Part shown: positions 18,715-27,385 of the stretch, in pieces | How the letters are laid out: every line of letters starts with the position of its first letter | Numbering within the stretch: the first letter of the stretch is position 1 | Assembly (NCBI RefSeq): GCF_001499995.1 | Contig: NZ_LQIU01000006.1 | Location: forward strand, 1 to 64,000 | DNA from: Mycobacterium sp. IS-1496 | GTDB lineage: Bacteria > Actinomycetota > Actinomycetes > Mycobacteriales > Mycobacteriaceae | Direction of reading: 5' to 3' | Length of the DNA: 64,000 nucleotides | Program-made: the position numbers and the translations under genes | Notes under the pieces: model-generated | What the model was told of the DNA's origin: nothing | The model's database searches: none | Seen by the model: only the letters and a program-made list of their open reading frames with translations

Positions 18715-20067
18715 ATGGCTGCGCTGTCCGCCGTGGTCTTCGCGCTGAGCTGGTGGTTGGGTCTGTATCTGCTCGCGCGCAACCCGCGTAAGCCCGTCCT
18801 GGTGTCGGCGGCGCTCGGATTGACCGGGTTCGCCGTCGTGGTGGCTCTCGACGCCGTGCGCGTGGTCAGCGGCGCCGACGTGCTCGGCCGGGTCGAGATC
18901 TACCTCGTCGTCGTACCGGGCGTCGCGTGGTTCGCGGTGCTGCTCGAGTTGTCACGTTCGCCGGACACCGCGCGCGGGCGGGCCGGTGAGCTGATCGCCG
19001 TCGCCTGCGTCGCGGTGGTGGCATTGGCCGGCGCCGCGATGGCCGGCAGCGTCGAGGGTCCGCTGCGGCCCGGGCACTGGGTGATGTTCGCCGCGGTCTC
19101 GGTGTCCGCGCTCGCCGCGATGGTGCTTGCGGTGCGCCGCGGTGTGAAACCCGTTCCGGTGGTGGGGTTCCTGGTCATCGCGACCCTGTTCTTCGCACTG
19201 GGCAACGCGATCCTGGTGATCCCGCTCGGCCTCGTCCCGAGCTGGCTCGCACTGGCGTCGACGGGTTTCGACGTCGCGCTGCTCGGGGTGGCGGTGGCGA
19301 TCTGGGATGCGTTCGACGAGGGGCAGGCGCTGCGGGCCGACATGCGCCGGTCTCTCGTCGCGACGGCGGCGGTCGCGCTGCTGTTCGGCGGTCAGGTGCT
19401 CGTCGGCATGGTGTTCGCGGGCCGCGGCACCGCGCTGGTGGTGTTGCTGTTCACCAGCCTCGCGCTGGCGATCGCGATCAACGTGCTCGCCGATCCGCTG
19501 GCCGGGGTGCTCGACCGGCTGGCGTTTGCGCGCTCCCCGGACCTGCGCGCCGACCGGGCCGCGCTGCGCCGCACCGAGGCGGCGCTGCCGCGGCGTGCGG
19601 CGAACCCGTTGGCCGACGTCGACGACGAGACCTTCGCCCGGTTGACCCGTCGCGCGCTCGGGCACTACGGCGACCTCGCCAAACTGATGGCCAACCCGTT
19701 GACGGCGTTACCGGTCATCGACGATCGGCTGGCCGCGCGCGGTGCGCCCGATCAGCCGCTGGAGCGGGCCAACGAACTGCGGGCGCTGCTCGCCGACCGC
19801 ATCGCCCGGCTCAAACCGCGCGACGGCGCGGACTTCGGCACCACCGAGCAGTGGCGGCACTACAACTCGCTGTACTTCCCGTACGTGGCCGGGGTGCGGG
19901 CGTACGCCCAGAACGCGACGCCCGCGGGCCTGGACCCCGTCGCGCGGCGGGCGTGGCAGTGGTTCGTCACCGAGGTGCCGCAGCGGTCACTGCACAACTG
20001 GCAGACGGCCGCGGCGAAGGTGATCGCCGCCGACCTGCGCAGCGATCTGGTCAGCGCTCGCGACTGA
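18715..20067 (+). CDS. Polytopic membrane protein of unknown function
   Basis: A 450-residue protein that I do not recognise. The first 260 residues hold about eight or nine hydrophobic helices; the remaining 190 are soluble, charged and helical (RADRAALRRTEAALPRR, then a segment with FGTTEQWRHYNSLYFPYV and RSLHNWQTAAAKVIA). The layout recalls membrane sensors that carry a cytoplasmic output domain, but no kinase, GGDEF or HTH motif is visible. It starts 21 bp after the prenyl synthase stop and may be co-transcribed with it. It is absent from the corresponding M. tuberculosis location as I recall it. Confidence 0.75.
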   Translation: MAALSAVVFALSWWLGLYLLARNPRKPVLVSAALGLTGFAVVVALDAVRVVSGADVLGRVEIYLVVVPGVAWFAVLLELSRSPDTARGRAGELIAVACVAVVALAGAAMAGSVEGPLRPGHWVMFAAVSVSALAAMVLAVRRGVKPVPVVGFLVIATLFFALGNAILVIPLGLVPSWLALASTGFDVALLGVAVAIWDAFDEGQALRADMRRSLVATAAVALLFGGQVLVGMVFAGRGTALVVLLFTSLALAIAINVLADPLAGVLDRLAFARSPDLRADRAALRRTEAALPRRAANPLADVDDETFARLTRRALGHYGDLAKLMANPLTALPVIDDRLAARGAPDQPLERANELRALLADRIARLKPRDGADFGTTEQWRHYNSLYFPYVAGVRAYAQNATPAGLDPVARRAWQWFVTEVPQRSLHNWQTAAAKVIAADLRSDLVSARD

Positions 20068-20090
20068 CGGCAACCCGCTGACCTGCGGAT

Positions 20091-20127
20091 GGCAGTAGTC
20101 GGCAGTGTTCGGTGTCGATCTGGCAGT
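20091..20127 (+). repeat. Helically phased GGCAGT repeats upstream of the membrane paralogues
   Basis: GGCAGT occurs at 20091, 20101 and 20122, with a degenerate GGTGTC at 20111. The spacing is 10, 10 and 11 bp, one turn of DNA each, about 65-100 bp upstream of the next start codon. This looks like an array of activator half-sites. Confidence 0.4.
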
Positions 20128-20191
20128 GCCCTTCTCGCAGCATCGGTGGTGTCAGGAGATTCACCGGAGACCTCACCGCCGAGGAGCCGAC

Positions 20192-20611
20192 ATGACCGCC
20201 ACCCACACCTCCGTCGTCACCCGCCCGCTGTCCGATTCCACCGACTCGCTGCTGCGCTTCGCGCTGCGTGCCGACGCGACACTGTGCGCGGCACTGGGAC
20301 TGTTCGTCGCGATGGCCGCCGATCCGCTGTCGCGGTTCTCCGGGTTGTCGGCGACGGCCGAATGGATCGGCGGCGCACTGCTTGTCGGCTACGGCGCCCT
20401 GCTCTACGTCCTGGCCGCCGCGCCCGACGTGCGGCGCGTGGGAGCCGGCGTGCTGGCAGGCAATGTCGGCTTCGCCGTCGCCGTCGCAGTGGTGCTCGTC
20501 GGGGGCTGGTTGCCGCTCACACCCGCGGGCGTCGTCATGACCGTCACGTTCGCGGTGGTGACGCTGGCCTTCGCCTATCTGCAGTACCTCGGAGTGCGCC
20601 GTCTGGCGTGA
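20192..20611 (+). CDS. Four-helix membrane protein, first of a tandem paralogous pair
   Basis: A 139-residue protein of four hydrophobic helices. It is clearly paralogous to the product of 20712-21107: LLRFALRADATL matches [22 protein letters not shown] matches [10 protein letters not shown], and YLQYLGVRRL matches [10 protein letters not shown]. The frame is open from 20105, but ATG 20192 follows GAGGAG (20181-20186) and gives the same N-terminal pattern as the paralogue (MTAT...). Not assigned to a characterised family. Confidence 0.75.
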   Translation: MTATHTSVVTRPLSDSTDSLLRFALRADATLCAALGLFVAMAADPLSRFSGLSATAEWIGGALLVGYGALLYVLAAAPDVRRVGAGVLAGNVGFAVAVAVVLVGGWLPLTPAGVVMTVTFAVVTLAFAYLQYLGVRRLA

Positions 20612-20625
20612 CTCCCTCCTGCCGG

Positions 20626-20667
20626 TGCGGGGCGCCGCCGTTTCGACGTTGGGCGTGACGCCCCGCA
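20626..20667 (+). terminator. Inverted repeat between the paralogues
   Basis: TGCGGGGCG (20626-20634) and CGCCCCGCA (20659-20667) form a perfect 9-bp stem with a 24-nt loop. It has no U-run. It could terminate or attenuate read-through into the second paralogue, or protect the upstream mRNA end. Confidence 0.45.
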
Positions 20668-20711
20668 TCCGGCCCAGAGTTCTCGAGTGATCCACCACCG
20701 AAGGAGAAGAG

Positions 20712-21107
20712 ATGACCGCCACCGCCCCCACCACCACCCGGGACCGCCTGCTGCGCCTGGCCATGCGCGCCGACGCCGTGCTGACCGGACTCGCCGGCGT
20801 CGCCGCGCTCCCGCTGGCCGGGAGAATGGCCGAATGGTCCGGCACGACCACGACCATCGAGTACTCACTGGCCGCGTTCTTCATCGGCTACGGGCTCGTG
20901 GTGTTCGGGTTGTCGACACTGCCGTCGCTGCGCCGGGCCGGCCTCGCGGTGATCGCGGCCAACCTGGCCTACACCGTCGCCGCGGTCGTCGTGGTCGTCA
21001 CCGACGTGTGGTCCATGACGACCGTCGGCGTGGTGCTCACGCTGGCCACCGGCGTCTACACCGCGGTGTTCGCCGAGTTGCAGTACGTGGGCTGGCGCCG
21101 GCTCTAG
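20712..21107 (+). CDS. Four-helix membrane protein, second of the tandem pair
   Basis: A 131-residue paralogue of the preceding gene, also with four hydrophobic helices and the same N-terminal and C-terminal signatures. AGGAG lies 6-8 nt before ATG 20712. The stop codon TAG is shared with the opposite-strand coaA stop in the palindrome CTAG at 21104-21107. Function unknown; the pair may form a heterodimer (inference). Confidence 0.75.
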   Translation: MTATAPTTTRDRLLRLAMRADAVLTGLAGVAALPLAGRMAEWSGTTTTIEYSLAAFFIGYGLVVFGLSTLPSLRRAGLAVIAANLAYTVAAVVVVVTDVWSMTTVGVVLTLATGVYTAVFAELQYVGWRRL

Positions 21108-22042
21108 AGCTTGCGCAGGCGCAGGCGGTTGATGGCGTGGTCGGCGTCCTTGCGCAGCACCAGCGTCGCCCGCGGGCGGGTCGGCAGGATGTTCTCGATG
21201 AGGTTCGGCCGGTTGATCGAATGCCAGATGTCGCGGGCGGCGAACACGGCCTGCTCGTCGGTCAGCGTGGCGTAGTGGTGGAAGTGCGACGCCGGGTCGG
21301 CGAACGCCGTCGACCGCATCGTCAGGAACCGGGAGATGTACCAGCCCTCGATGTCCTCGAGGCGGGCGTCGACGTAGACCGAGAAGTCGAACAGGTCCGA
21401 CACCATCAGCGCCGGCCCGGTCTGCAGCACGTTGAGACCCTCGAGGATGAGGATGTCGGGATGCCGGATCACCTGCTTCTCGCCGGGCACGATGTCGTAG
21501 AGCAGGTGTGAGTAGACCGGGGCGCACGCGTAGTCGGCGCCGGACTTCACCGCGGTGACGAACCGCATCAGCGCCCTGCGGTCGTAGCTCTCCGGGAAAC
21601 CCTTGCGGTGCATGATGTTCCGGCGGGCCAACTCGGCGTTGGGGTACAGGAAGCCGTCCGTGGTGACCAGGTCGACGCGGGCGTGGTTGCCCCAGCGGGC
21701 CAGCAGCGCCTGCAGCACACGGGCGGTGGTGGATTTGCCGACGGCCACGCTGCCGGCGACGCCGATGATGAACGGCACCGGCCGGTCCGGGTTCTGCTGC
21801 GGTTCGCCGAGAAACTCCGACGTGGCGGCGAACAACCGCTGCCGCGCGGCCACCTGCAGATGGATCAGCCGGGCCAGCGGGAGGTAGACCTCTTCGACCT
21901 CGAGGAGGTCGAGCTTCTCGCCGAGACCTCGCAGCTTCTTCAGCTCGTCCTCGGTCAGCTTGAGCGGCGTCGACATCCGCAGCGCACGCCACTGGGTGCG
22001 GTCGAACTCGACGTAGGGGCTCGGTTCGCTCAGCCGCGCCAT
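21104..22042 (-). CDS. coaA: Pantothenate kinase, type I
   Basis: A 312-residue CoaA, the first and regulated step of coenzyme A synthesis: ATP-dependent phosphorylation of pantothenate. The P-loop is GSVAVGKS (97-104); [13 protein letters not shown] and RKGFPESYD are type I signatures involved in substrate binding and CoA feedback. Length and sequence match Rv1092c. ATG 22042. Divergent from the DUF885-like gene 65 bp away. The C-terminus ends at a stop codon overlapping the convergent membrane-protein gene. Confidence 0.97.
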   Translation of the reverse strand: MARLSEPSPYVEFDRTQWRALRMSTPLKLTEDELKKLRGLGEKLDLLEVEEVYLPLARLIHLQVAARQRLFAATSEFLGEPQQNPDRPVPFIIGVAGSVAVGKSTTARVLQALLARWGNHARVDLVTTDGFLYPNAELARRNIMHRKGFPESYDRRALMRFVTAVKSGADYACAPVYSHLLYDIVPGEKQVIRHPDILILEGLNVLQTGPALMVSDLFDFSVYVDARLEDIEGWYISRFLTMRSTAFADPASHFHHYATLTDEQAVFAARDIWHSINRPNLIENILPTRPRATLVLRKDADHAINRLRLRKL

Positions 22043-22094
22043 GGGTTCAGTCTTGCAGCACGGGCTCCGGGGTGAACGGCTGGGGCGACCCGAT

Positions 22095-22100
22095 TAGCGT
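22095..22100 (+). promoter_or_regulatory. -10 of the DUF885-like gene (leaderless)
   Basis: TAGCGT fits TANNNT and is followed by 7 nt and ATG 22108. This supports 22108 over the upstream in-frame start at 22072. Confidence 0.55.
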
Positions 22101-22107
22101 GGCGGGT

Positions 22108-23319
22108 ATGGAGCCCGACACCCTGATCCGCGAATATCTGCTTCTCGGTCTGCGCTTCGACCGCGTCGAGGACGGCTACGTCGACTCTTTCACGGGCGAC
22201 CCCGCGCTGCGGCGCGCGGTGGCCGACGAGCCCGCGCCGGACCCCGCCGAGCTGGCCCGTCGGGCCGAGCGGCTGCTGGCGGCGCTGCCCGACACCCCGC
22301 GCACCGGAGGGTTCGACGAGGCCCGCGCCGACTACCTCGCCGCGCACCTGCGGGCGCTGGCGCTGGCGGGCCGCAAATTCGCCGGCGAGGACGTCGGATT
22401 CGTCGACGAGGTCGAGGCCTACTTCGACGTGCGGATCGCCAAGGGCGATCCGGAGGCCTACCGGCAGGCGCACGTCGCACTCGACGAGGCGCTCGGCGGC
22501 ACCGGGCCGTTGGCCGACCGGATCCAGGCGCACCGCACCGGCGACGAGATCCCGCCCGAGCGGCTCGAAGAGTGCATCCACGCGTTCTCCAGCGCGTTGC
22601 GCGACCGGGTGCGGGCGACGTATCCGCTGCCCGACTCCGAGACCATCACCTACGAGGTCGTCACCGACAAACCGTGGTCGGGGTTCAACTACTACCTGGG
22701 GAACTACCGCTCGACGGTCGCGGTGAACGCCGACCTCAAACAGCAGATGGCCAACCTGCCGCGGCTGGTCGCCCACGAGTCCTACCCGGGTCATCACACC
22801 GAGCACTGCCGCAAGGAGGCCGGTCTGGTGGCGGGCAAGGGACAGAACGAGCAGACGATCTTCCTGGTCAACACGCCGCAGTGCCTGATGGCCGAAGGAC
22901 TCGCCGACCTGGCGCTGTACGCGGCGATCGGACCGGAGTGGGGGAGTTGGGCCGCCGAGATCTACGCCGACCTCGGGCTTCGGTTCGACGGCGCGCGCGC
23001 CGAGGCGGTGTCGGCGGCGACGACCGCGCTGGCCGACGTGCGGCAGGACGCGGCGATCATGCTGCACGACGAACACCGCCCGGTCGACGACGTCGTGGCG
23101 TTCCTCAAGCGGTGGCTGCTGGTCGACGACGACCGGGCGCGGCAGATGCTGCGGTTCCTGTCGTCGCCGCTCTGGCGCGCGTACACCAGCACGTATGTGG
23201 AGGGGTATCGGCTGCTGCGCGGGTGGCTCGACGCGCGCCCTGCGGACGTCGGGTTGACCGAGCGGTTCGGCCGGCTGCTCGACGAACCGTTGATCCCGTC
23301 GGCGTTGCGCGTCGCCTGA
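22108..23319 (+). CDS. DUF885-family putative metallopeptidase
   Basis: A 403-residue protein with the DUF885 zinc-site motif HESYPGHH (His223, Glu224, His229, His230), which has the HExxHH-like spacing of a gluzincin-type active site. A second conserved patch, NTPQCLMAEGLADLALYAAIG, holds a Glu that could be the third ligand. It has no signal peptide, so it should be cytoplasmic, and it is shorter than the 550-600 residues common in DUF885. Substrate unknown. The start at ATG 22108 is fixed by the -10 hexamer 7 nt upstream. Confidence 0.75.
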   Translation: MEPDTLIREYLLLGLRFDRVEDGYVDSFTGDPALRRAVADEPAPDPAELARRAERLLAALPDTPRTGGFDEARADYLAAHLRALALAGRKFAGEDVGFVDEVEAYFDVRIAKGDPEAYRQAHVALDEALGGTGPLADRIQAHRTGDEIPPERLEECIHAFSSALRDRVRATYPLPDSETITYEVVTDKPWSGFNYYLGNYRSTVAVNADLKQQMANLPRLVAHESYPGHHTEHCRKEAGLVAGKGQNEQTIFLVNTPQCLMAEGLADLALYAAIGPEWGSWAAEIYADLGLRFDGARAEAVSAATTALADVRQDAAIMLHDEHRPVDDVVAFLKRWLLVDDDRARQMLRFLSSPLWRAYTSTYVEGYRLLRGWLDARPADVGLTERFGRLLDEPLIPSALRVA

Positions 23320-23324
23320 GTCGC

Positions 23325-23380
23325 CGAGTGTGCGCTGACTGCGAAAATCCGGCCGGATTTTCGCAGTGACCGCACGCTCG
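23325..23380. terminator. Long palindrome between the DUF885-like gene and glyA
   Basis: A perfect 30-bp palindrome at 23338-23367 (each half ACTGCGAAAATCCGG or its complement) is flanked by further pairing, so that 25 of 28 positions match over 56 bp. It lies just after the upstream stop and 43 bp before the glyA -10. It can form a very stable hairpin or cruciform and probably ends upstream transcription, though an operator role is possible. Confidence 0.55.
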
Positions 23381-23422
23381 CCGCGGATGGTGCCTGATTA
23401 TCGGGCGGCGGCCGTGCGCGAT

Positions 23423-23428
23423 TACCCT
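23423..23428 (+). promoter_or_regulatory. -10 of glyA (leaderless)
   Basis: TACCCT fits TANNNT; 7 nt separate it from ATG 23436. Confidence 0.55.
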
Positions 23429-23435
23429 CGACAGC

Positions 23436-24911
23436 ATGACTGCAGACCCCGTGACCTCGTCGGCGGCCGCTCCCGGCGCCGAGTACGCCGACACCGCGAG
23501 CGCCGCCTACCGGGCTGCGCTCCAGGTCATCGAGTCCGTCGAACCCCGGATCGCGGCGGCCACCCGCAAAGAGCTGGCCGACCAACGGGATTCGCTCAAG
23601 CTGATCGCCAGCGAGAACTACGCCTCGCCTGCGGTGCTGCTGACCATGGGCACCTGGCTGAGCGACAAGTACGCCGAGGGCACCATCGGGCACCGGTTCT
23701 ACGCGGGCTGCCAGAACGTCGACGTCGTCGAGAGCGTCGCCGCCGAACACGCCCGTGAACTGTTCGGCGCGCCGTACGCCTACGCCCAGCCGCACTCCGG
23801 CATCGACGCCAACCTGGTCGCCTTCTGGGCCATCCTCGCCACCCGCGTCGAGGCGCCCGGGCTGGCCGAACTCGGTGCCAAGCACGTCAACGATTTGTCC
23901 GAGGCCGACTGGGAGAGCCTGCGCAACAAGCTCGGCAACCAGCGGCTGCTCGGTATGTCGCTGGACGCCGGCGGTCACCTCACCCACGGTTTCCGCCCCA
24001 ACATCAGCGGCAAGATGTTCCACCAGCGCAGCTACGGCACCGACCCGGAGACCGGGCTGCTCGACTACGACAAGCTGGCCGCCGCCGCTCGCGAGTTCAA
24101 ACCGCTGATCCTCGTCGGCGGCTACTCCGCCTACCCGCGGCGGGTGAACTTCGCCACACTGCGCGAGATCGCCGACGAGGTCGGCGCCACGCTGATGGTC
24201 GACATGGCGCACTTCGCCGGTCTGGTCGCGGGCAAGGTCTTCACCGGCGACGAGGATCCGGTGCCGCACGCCCACGTCGTCACGACCACCACGCACAAAT
24301 CGCTGCGCGGACCGCGCGGCGGTCTGGTGCTGGCCCAGCCGGAGTACGCCGACGCCGTCGACAAGGGCTGCCCGATGGTGCTCGGCGGTCCGCTGTCCCA
24401 TGTGATGGCCGCCAAGGCCGTCGCCCTGGCCGAGGCGCGTCAGCCGTCGTTCCAGGCCTACGCCCAGCGCGTCGCCGACAACGCCAAGTCCCTCGCCGAG
24501 GGCTTCCTCAAGCGCGGCGCCCGCCTGGTCACCGGCGGCACCGACAACCACATCGTGCTGCTCGACGTGACGAGTTTCGGGCTGACCGGCCGCCAGGCCG
24601 AGTCCGCGCTGCTCGACGCCGGCGTCGTGACCAACCGCAACTCGATCCCCGCCGATCCCAACGGCGCCTGGTACACCAGCGGCATCCGGTTCGGGACCCC
24701 GGCGCTGACCACCCGCGGGTTCGGCGCCGCGGAATTCGACCGGGTCGCCGAACTCGTCGTCGACGTGCTGAACAACACCCAGCCGACCCAGGCCTCGAAC
24801 GGCCCGTCGAAAGCCAAGTACACACTGGCCGACGGCACCGCCGAACGGGTGCACGCGGCGTCGGCCGAGATGCTCGCGGCCAACCCGCTGTATCCGGGTC
24901 TCACGCTGTAG
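23436..24911 (+). CDS. glyA: Serine hydroxymethyltransferase, long form
   Basis: A 491-residue PLP enzyme converting serine and tetrahydrofolate to glycine and 5,10-methylene-THF. Lys288 in [14 protein letters not shown] binds [16 protein letters not shown] and DAGGHLTHG are family motifs. It sits where M. tuberculosis has glyA1 (Rv1093) but is about 65 residues longer. It carries an extra segment of about 35 residues (about 134-170) between [12 protein letters not shown] and [10 protein letters not shown], and a longer C-terminus, like the long-form enzymes of some actinomycetes and chlamydiae. All visible catalytic residues are kept. Confidence 0.93.
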   Translation: MTADPVTSSAAAPGAEYADTASAAYRAALQVIESVEPRIAAATRKELADQRDSLKLIASENYASPAVLLTMGTWLSDKYAEGTIGHRFYAGCQNVDVVESVAAEHARELFGAPYAYAQPHSGIDANLVAFWAILATRVEAPGLAELGAKHVNDLSEADWESLRNKLGNQRLLGMSLDAGGHLTHGFRPNISGKMFHQRSYGTDPETGLLDYDKLAAAAREFKPLILVGGYSAYPRRVNFATLREIADEVGATLMVDMAHFAGLVAGKVFTGDEDPVPHAHVVTTTTHKSLRGPRGGLVLAQPEYADAVDKGCPMVLGGPLSHVMAAKAVALAEARQPSFQAYAQRVADNAKSLAEGFLKRGARLVTGGTDNHIVLLDVTSFGLTGRQAESALLDAGVVTNRNSIPADPNGAWYTSGIRFGTPALTTRGFGAAEFDRVAELVVDVLNNTQPTQASNGPSKAKYTLADGTAERVHAASAEMLAANPLYPGLTL

Positions 24912-24933
24912 GGGCGACGCGCCCGCGGGAATT

Positions 24934-24968
24934 TTACGATTCCCACAGACTTGGGTTACTGTAACCGC
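24934..24968 (+). promoter_or_regulatory. desA2 promoter with overlapping palindromic operator
   Basis: TTACGA (24934-24939), 17 bp, then TACTGT (24957-24962), with ATG 24969 exactly at the expected transcription start. GGTTACTGTAACC (24955-24967), a perfect inverted repeat with a CTG centre, covers the -10. The mycobacterial repressor MadR controls desA1 and desA2, so this is a candidate MadR site (inference; I did not match a published consensus). Confidence 0.6.
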
Positions 24969-25796
24969 ATGGCACAGAAACCTGTTCCTAATGCGCTGAC
25001 CGTCGAGCTGGAGCCGGTCGTCAAGGACGAACTGCGTCGCCACCTCGACTCCGAGGACCTCTGGTTCGCGCACGACTACGTGCCGTTCGACCAGGGGGAG
25101 AACTTCGCTTTCCTCGGCGGTCGGGACTGGGATGCGTCGCAGGTGACCCTGCCCAGACACGTCACCGACGCGCTCGAGATCCTCCTGATCACCAAGGACA
25201 ACCTCGCCGGCTACCACCGCGAACTCGTCGAGCACTTCATCCTCGAGGACAAGTGGGGCCGCTGGCTGGGCCGCTGGACGGCCGAGGAGCATCTGCACGC
25301 CGTCGCGCTGCGCAACTACCTCGTCGTCACCCGCGAGGTGGACCCGGTGGCCAACGAGGACGTGCGCGTCGAGCACGTCATGAAGGGGTACCGCGCCGAC
25401 CGCTTCACCCAGATCGAGACGCTGGTGTTCATGGCGTTCTTCGAACGCTCCCATGCGGTGTTCACCCGCAACCTCGAGGCGCAGATCGGCGAACCGGTGC
25501 TCAAGGCGCTCGTCGGCCGGATCGCCGCCGACGAGGAACGCCACGAGGTGTTCTTCGCCAACCTGGTGGCGCACTGTCTGCAGACCCACCGCGACGAGAC
25601 CGTCGAAGCGATCGCCAAGCGCGCCGCCGAACTCGACGTGGTCGGCGCGGACATCGACGCCTACCAGGACAAGATCGCCGCGATGGCCGAGCACGGCATC
25701 TTCGACAAGGCGCAGTTGCGCGGCGTCATCTCCGACCGGATCGCCGCCTGGGATCTGGCGGGCGAGCCGTCGTTGCAGGAGTTCACGAACGCTTAA
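24969..25796 (+). CDS. desA2: Acyl-ACP desaturase DesA2
   Basis: A 275-residue soluble diiron desaturase, the exact length of M. tuberculosis DesA2 (Rv1094). Iron-binding EExxH-type motifs are AEEHLH (Glu107, His110) and DEERHE (Glu189, His192). DesA1 and DesA2 are linked to desaturation of mycolic-acid precursors. The frame is open from 24951, but ATG 24969 fits the leaderless promoter. It follows glyA by 57 bp and has its own promoter. A GCGCCGC/GCGGCGC hairpin follows the stop. Confidence 0.94.
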   Translation: MAQKPVPNALTVELEPVVKDELRRHLDSEDLWFAHDYVPFDQGENFAFLGGRDWDASQVTLPRHVTDALEILLITKDNLAGYHRELVEHFILEDKWGRWLGRWTAEEHLHAVALRNYLVVTREVDPVANEDVRVEHVMKGYRADRFTQIETLVFMAFFERSHAVFTRNLEAQIGEPVLKALVGRIAADEERHEVFFANLVAHCLQTHRDETVEAIAKRAAELDVVGADIDAYQDKIAAMAEHGIFDKAQLRGVISDRIAAWDLAGEPSLQEFTNA

Positions 25797-25804
25797 CCTG
25801 ACGA

Positions 25805-25834
25805 GCGCCGCACACCGGCGCGCCTGCGCGGCGC
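25805..25834 (+). terminator. Hairpin after desA2
   Basis: GCGCCGC (25805-25811) pairs with GCGGCGC (25828-25834) over a 16-nt loop, 9 bp after the desA2 stop and 18 bp before the phoAT-phoH2 -10. Confidence 0.45.
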
Positions 25835-25851
25835 AGTCCCGGCCACGGGAG

Positions 25852-25857
25852 TAGCGT
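25852..25857 (+). promoter_or_regulatory. -10 of the phoAT-phoH2 operon
   Basis: TAGCGT fits TANNNT, 8 nt before the ATG of the 44-codon ORF (25866). It supports translation of that ORF from a nearly leaderless mRNA. Confidence 0.5.
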
Positions 25858-25865
25858 CGGCTCCG

Positions 25866-26000
25866 ATGGCTAGCGAATTGCTCTGCTGTCCGGGCGGTAC
25901 CCGATCGTTGCGATCACGAGAGGGCCGGCCCCGGCCCTGGTGCCGCAGTGTCCGCCGACAGGTTCGCGGGGGACCCGCGGATACCAGGAGCGCTACGTGA
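25866..26000 (+). CDS. phoAT: PhoAT-like antitoxin peptide
   Basis: A 44-codon ORF ([11 protein letters not shown]... ending DTRSAT), Arg-rich with three cysteines. Its TGA overlaps the phoH2 GTG start as GTGA, so translation is coupled, and a -10 hexamer lies just upstream of its ATG. In M. tuberculosis and M. smegmatis, phoH2 is co-transcribed with a short upstream gene, phoAT, reported to overlap phoH2 and to counteract its toxicity. Position and overlap, not sequence similarity, support the name. Confidence 0.6.
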   Translation: MASELLCCPGGTRSLRSREGRPRPWCRSVRRQVRGGPADTRSAT

Positions 26001-27310
26001 CCGATTCGCCTCTCCGGACTTACGTGCTCGACACCTCCGTGTTGTTGTCCGATCCCTGGGCCACCACACGGTTCGCCGAACACGAGGTGGTTGTCCCGCT
26101 GGTGGTCATCAGTGAATTGGAAGCCAAACGGCATCACCACGAGTTGGGCTGGTTCGCCCGGCAGGCGCTGCGCCTGTTCGACGACCTCCGACTCGAGCAC
26201 GGACGCCTCGATCAGCCCATTCCCGTTGGGGCGGAAGGCGGCACGCTGCACGTCGAGCTGAACCACAGCGACCCTTCGGTGTTGCCCGCCGGGTTCCGCA
26301 ACGACAGCAACGACGCCAGGATCCTCACGGTGGCAGCCAATCTCGCCGCCGAGGGCAAGCGGGTCACGCTCGTGAGCAAGGACATTCCGTTGCGCGTCAA
26401 GGCCGGTGCCGTCGGCCTCGACGCCGACGAATACCACGCCCAGGACGTCGTGGTCTCCGGATGGACCGGGATGGACGAGATCGACGTGACCGCCGACGAG
26501 GTGGACGCGCTGTTCTCCGACGGCGAGATCGATCTGGCTCCGGCCCGGGATCTGCCGTGCCACACCGGTGTTCGGCTGCTGGGCGGCAACTCGCACGCGC
26601 TCGGACGGGTCAACGCCGCCAAGCGGGTGCAGCTGGTCCGAGGGGATCGCGAGGTGTTCGGCCTCCGGGGAAGGTCCGCCGAACAACGCATGGCGCTGGA
26701 TTTACTGCTCGACGAATCGGTCGGCATCGTCTCGCTGGGCGGAAAGGCCGGCACCGGCAAGTCGGCGCTGGCGCTGTGCGCGGGACTCGAGGCGGTGCTC
26801 GAGCGGCGCACCCAGCGCAAGGTCGTGGTGTTCCGGCCGCTCTACGCCGTCGGCGGACAGGACCTGGGCTACCTGCCGGGCAGCGAGAGCGACAAGATGG
26901 GCCCGTGGGCGCAAGCCGTCTTCGACACCCTCGAAGGGCTGGCCAGCCCCGCGGTCCTCGAAGAGGTGCTCTCGCGTGGAATGCTGGAAGTCTTGCCGCT
27001 CACCCACATTCGCGGCCGTTCGCTGCACGACTCGTTCGTCATCGTCGACGAGGCGCAGTCGCTGGAGCGCAACGTCCTGCTGACGGTCCTGTCCCGGCTC
27101 GGCGCCGGGTCGCGGGTGGTGCTCACCCACGACGTCGCGCAGCGCGACAACCTCCGGGTCGGGCGTCACGACGGCGTGGCGGCGGTGATCGAGAAGCTCA
27201 AGGGCCACCCGCTGTTCGCGCACATCACGCTGCAGCGCAGTGAACGCTCGCCGATCGCCGCACTGGTCACCGAGATGCTCGAGGAGATCAGCCCCGGCGC
27301 CCTGCCGTGA
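25997..27310 (+). CDS. phoH2: PhoH2: PIN-domain RNase fused to PhoH RNA helicase
   Basis: A 437-residue protein nearly identical in pattern to Rv1095. Residues 1-150 are a PIN nuclease domain ([33 protein letters not shown] with the acidic metal ligands). Residues 230-437 are the PhoH ATPase, with Walker [14 protein letters not shown] and Walker B FVIVDEAQ. It unwinds and cleaves RNA and acts as the toxin of a toxin-antitoxin pair. GTG 25997 is supported by AGGAG 6-7 nt upstream and by the overlap with phoAT. A strong hairpin follows the stop. Confidence 0.95.
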   Translation: MTDSPLRTYVLDTSVLLSDPWATTRFAEHEVVVPLVVISELEAKRHHHELGWFARQALRLFDDLRLEHGRLDQPIPVGAEGGTLHVELNHSDPSVLPAGFRNDSNDARILTVAANLAAEGKRVTLVSKDIPLRVKAGAVGLDADEYHAQDVVVSGWTGMDEIDVTADEVDALFSDGEIDLAPARDLPCHTGVRLLGGNSHALGRVNAAKRVQLVRGDREVFGLRGRSAEQRMALDLLLDESVGIVSLGGKAGTGKSALALCAGLEAVLERRTQRKVVVFRPLYAVGGQDLGYLPGSESDKMGPWAQAVFDTLEGLASPAVLEEVLSRGMLEVLPLTHIRGRSLHDSFVIVDEAQSLERNVLLTVLSRLGAGSRVVLTHDVAQRDNLRVGRHDGVAAVIEKLKGHPLFAHITLQRSERSPIAALVTEMLEEISPGALP

Positions 27311-27320
27311 GGTGGTGACT

Positions 27321-27361
27321 TCGGTGTGGTCGGTTGCGTCCGGCGCAACCGACCACACCGA
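27321..27361 (+). terminator. Strong stem-loop after phoH2
   Basis: A perfect 18-bp stem (TCGGTGTGGTCGGTTGCG at 27321-27338, complement at 27344-27361) with loop TCCGG, 11 bp after the phoH2 stop. No U-run follows, as is common for mycobacterial terminators. It lies 5 bp before the DosR-box-like site. Confidence 0.7.
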
Positions 27362-27365
27362 GATC

Positions 27366-27385
27366 GCGGGGACTTAAGGCCCTAG
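27366..27385. promoter_or_regulatory. DosR-box-like site upstream of devR
   Basis: The core GGGACTTAAGGCCC (27369-27382) matches the DosR consensus core GGGACTWWAGTCCC at 13 of 14 positions. It is about 120 bp upstream of the predicted devR transcription start and suggests autoregulation. Confidence 0.65.

Noticed and set aside
22962..25694. 910-codon minus-strand ORF across the DUF885-like gene, glyA and desA2
   Set aside because: It is antisense to three well-supported genes, lacks any recognisable domain and has the Arg/Gly/Val/Asp composition expected of a shadow frame in high-GC DNA.
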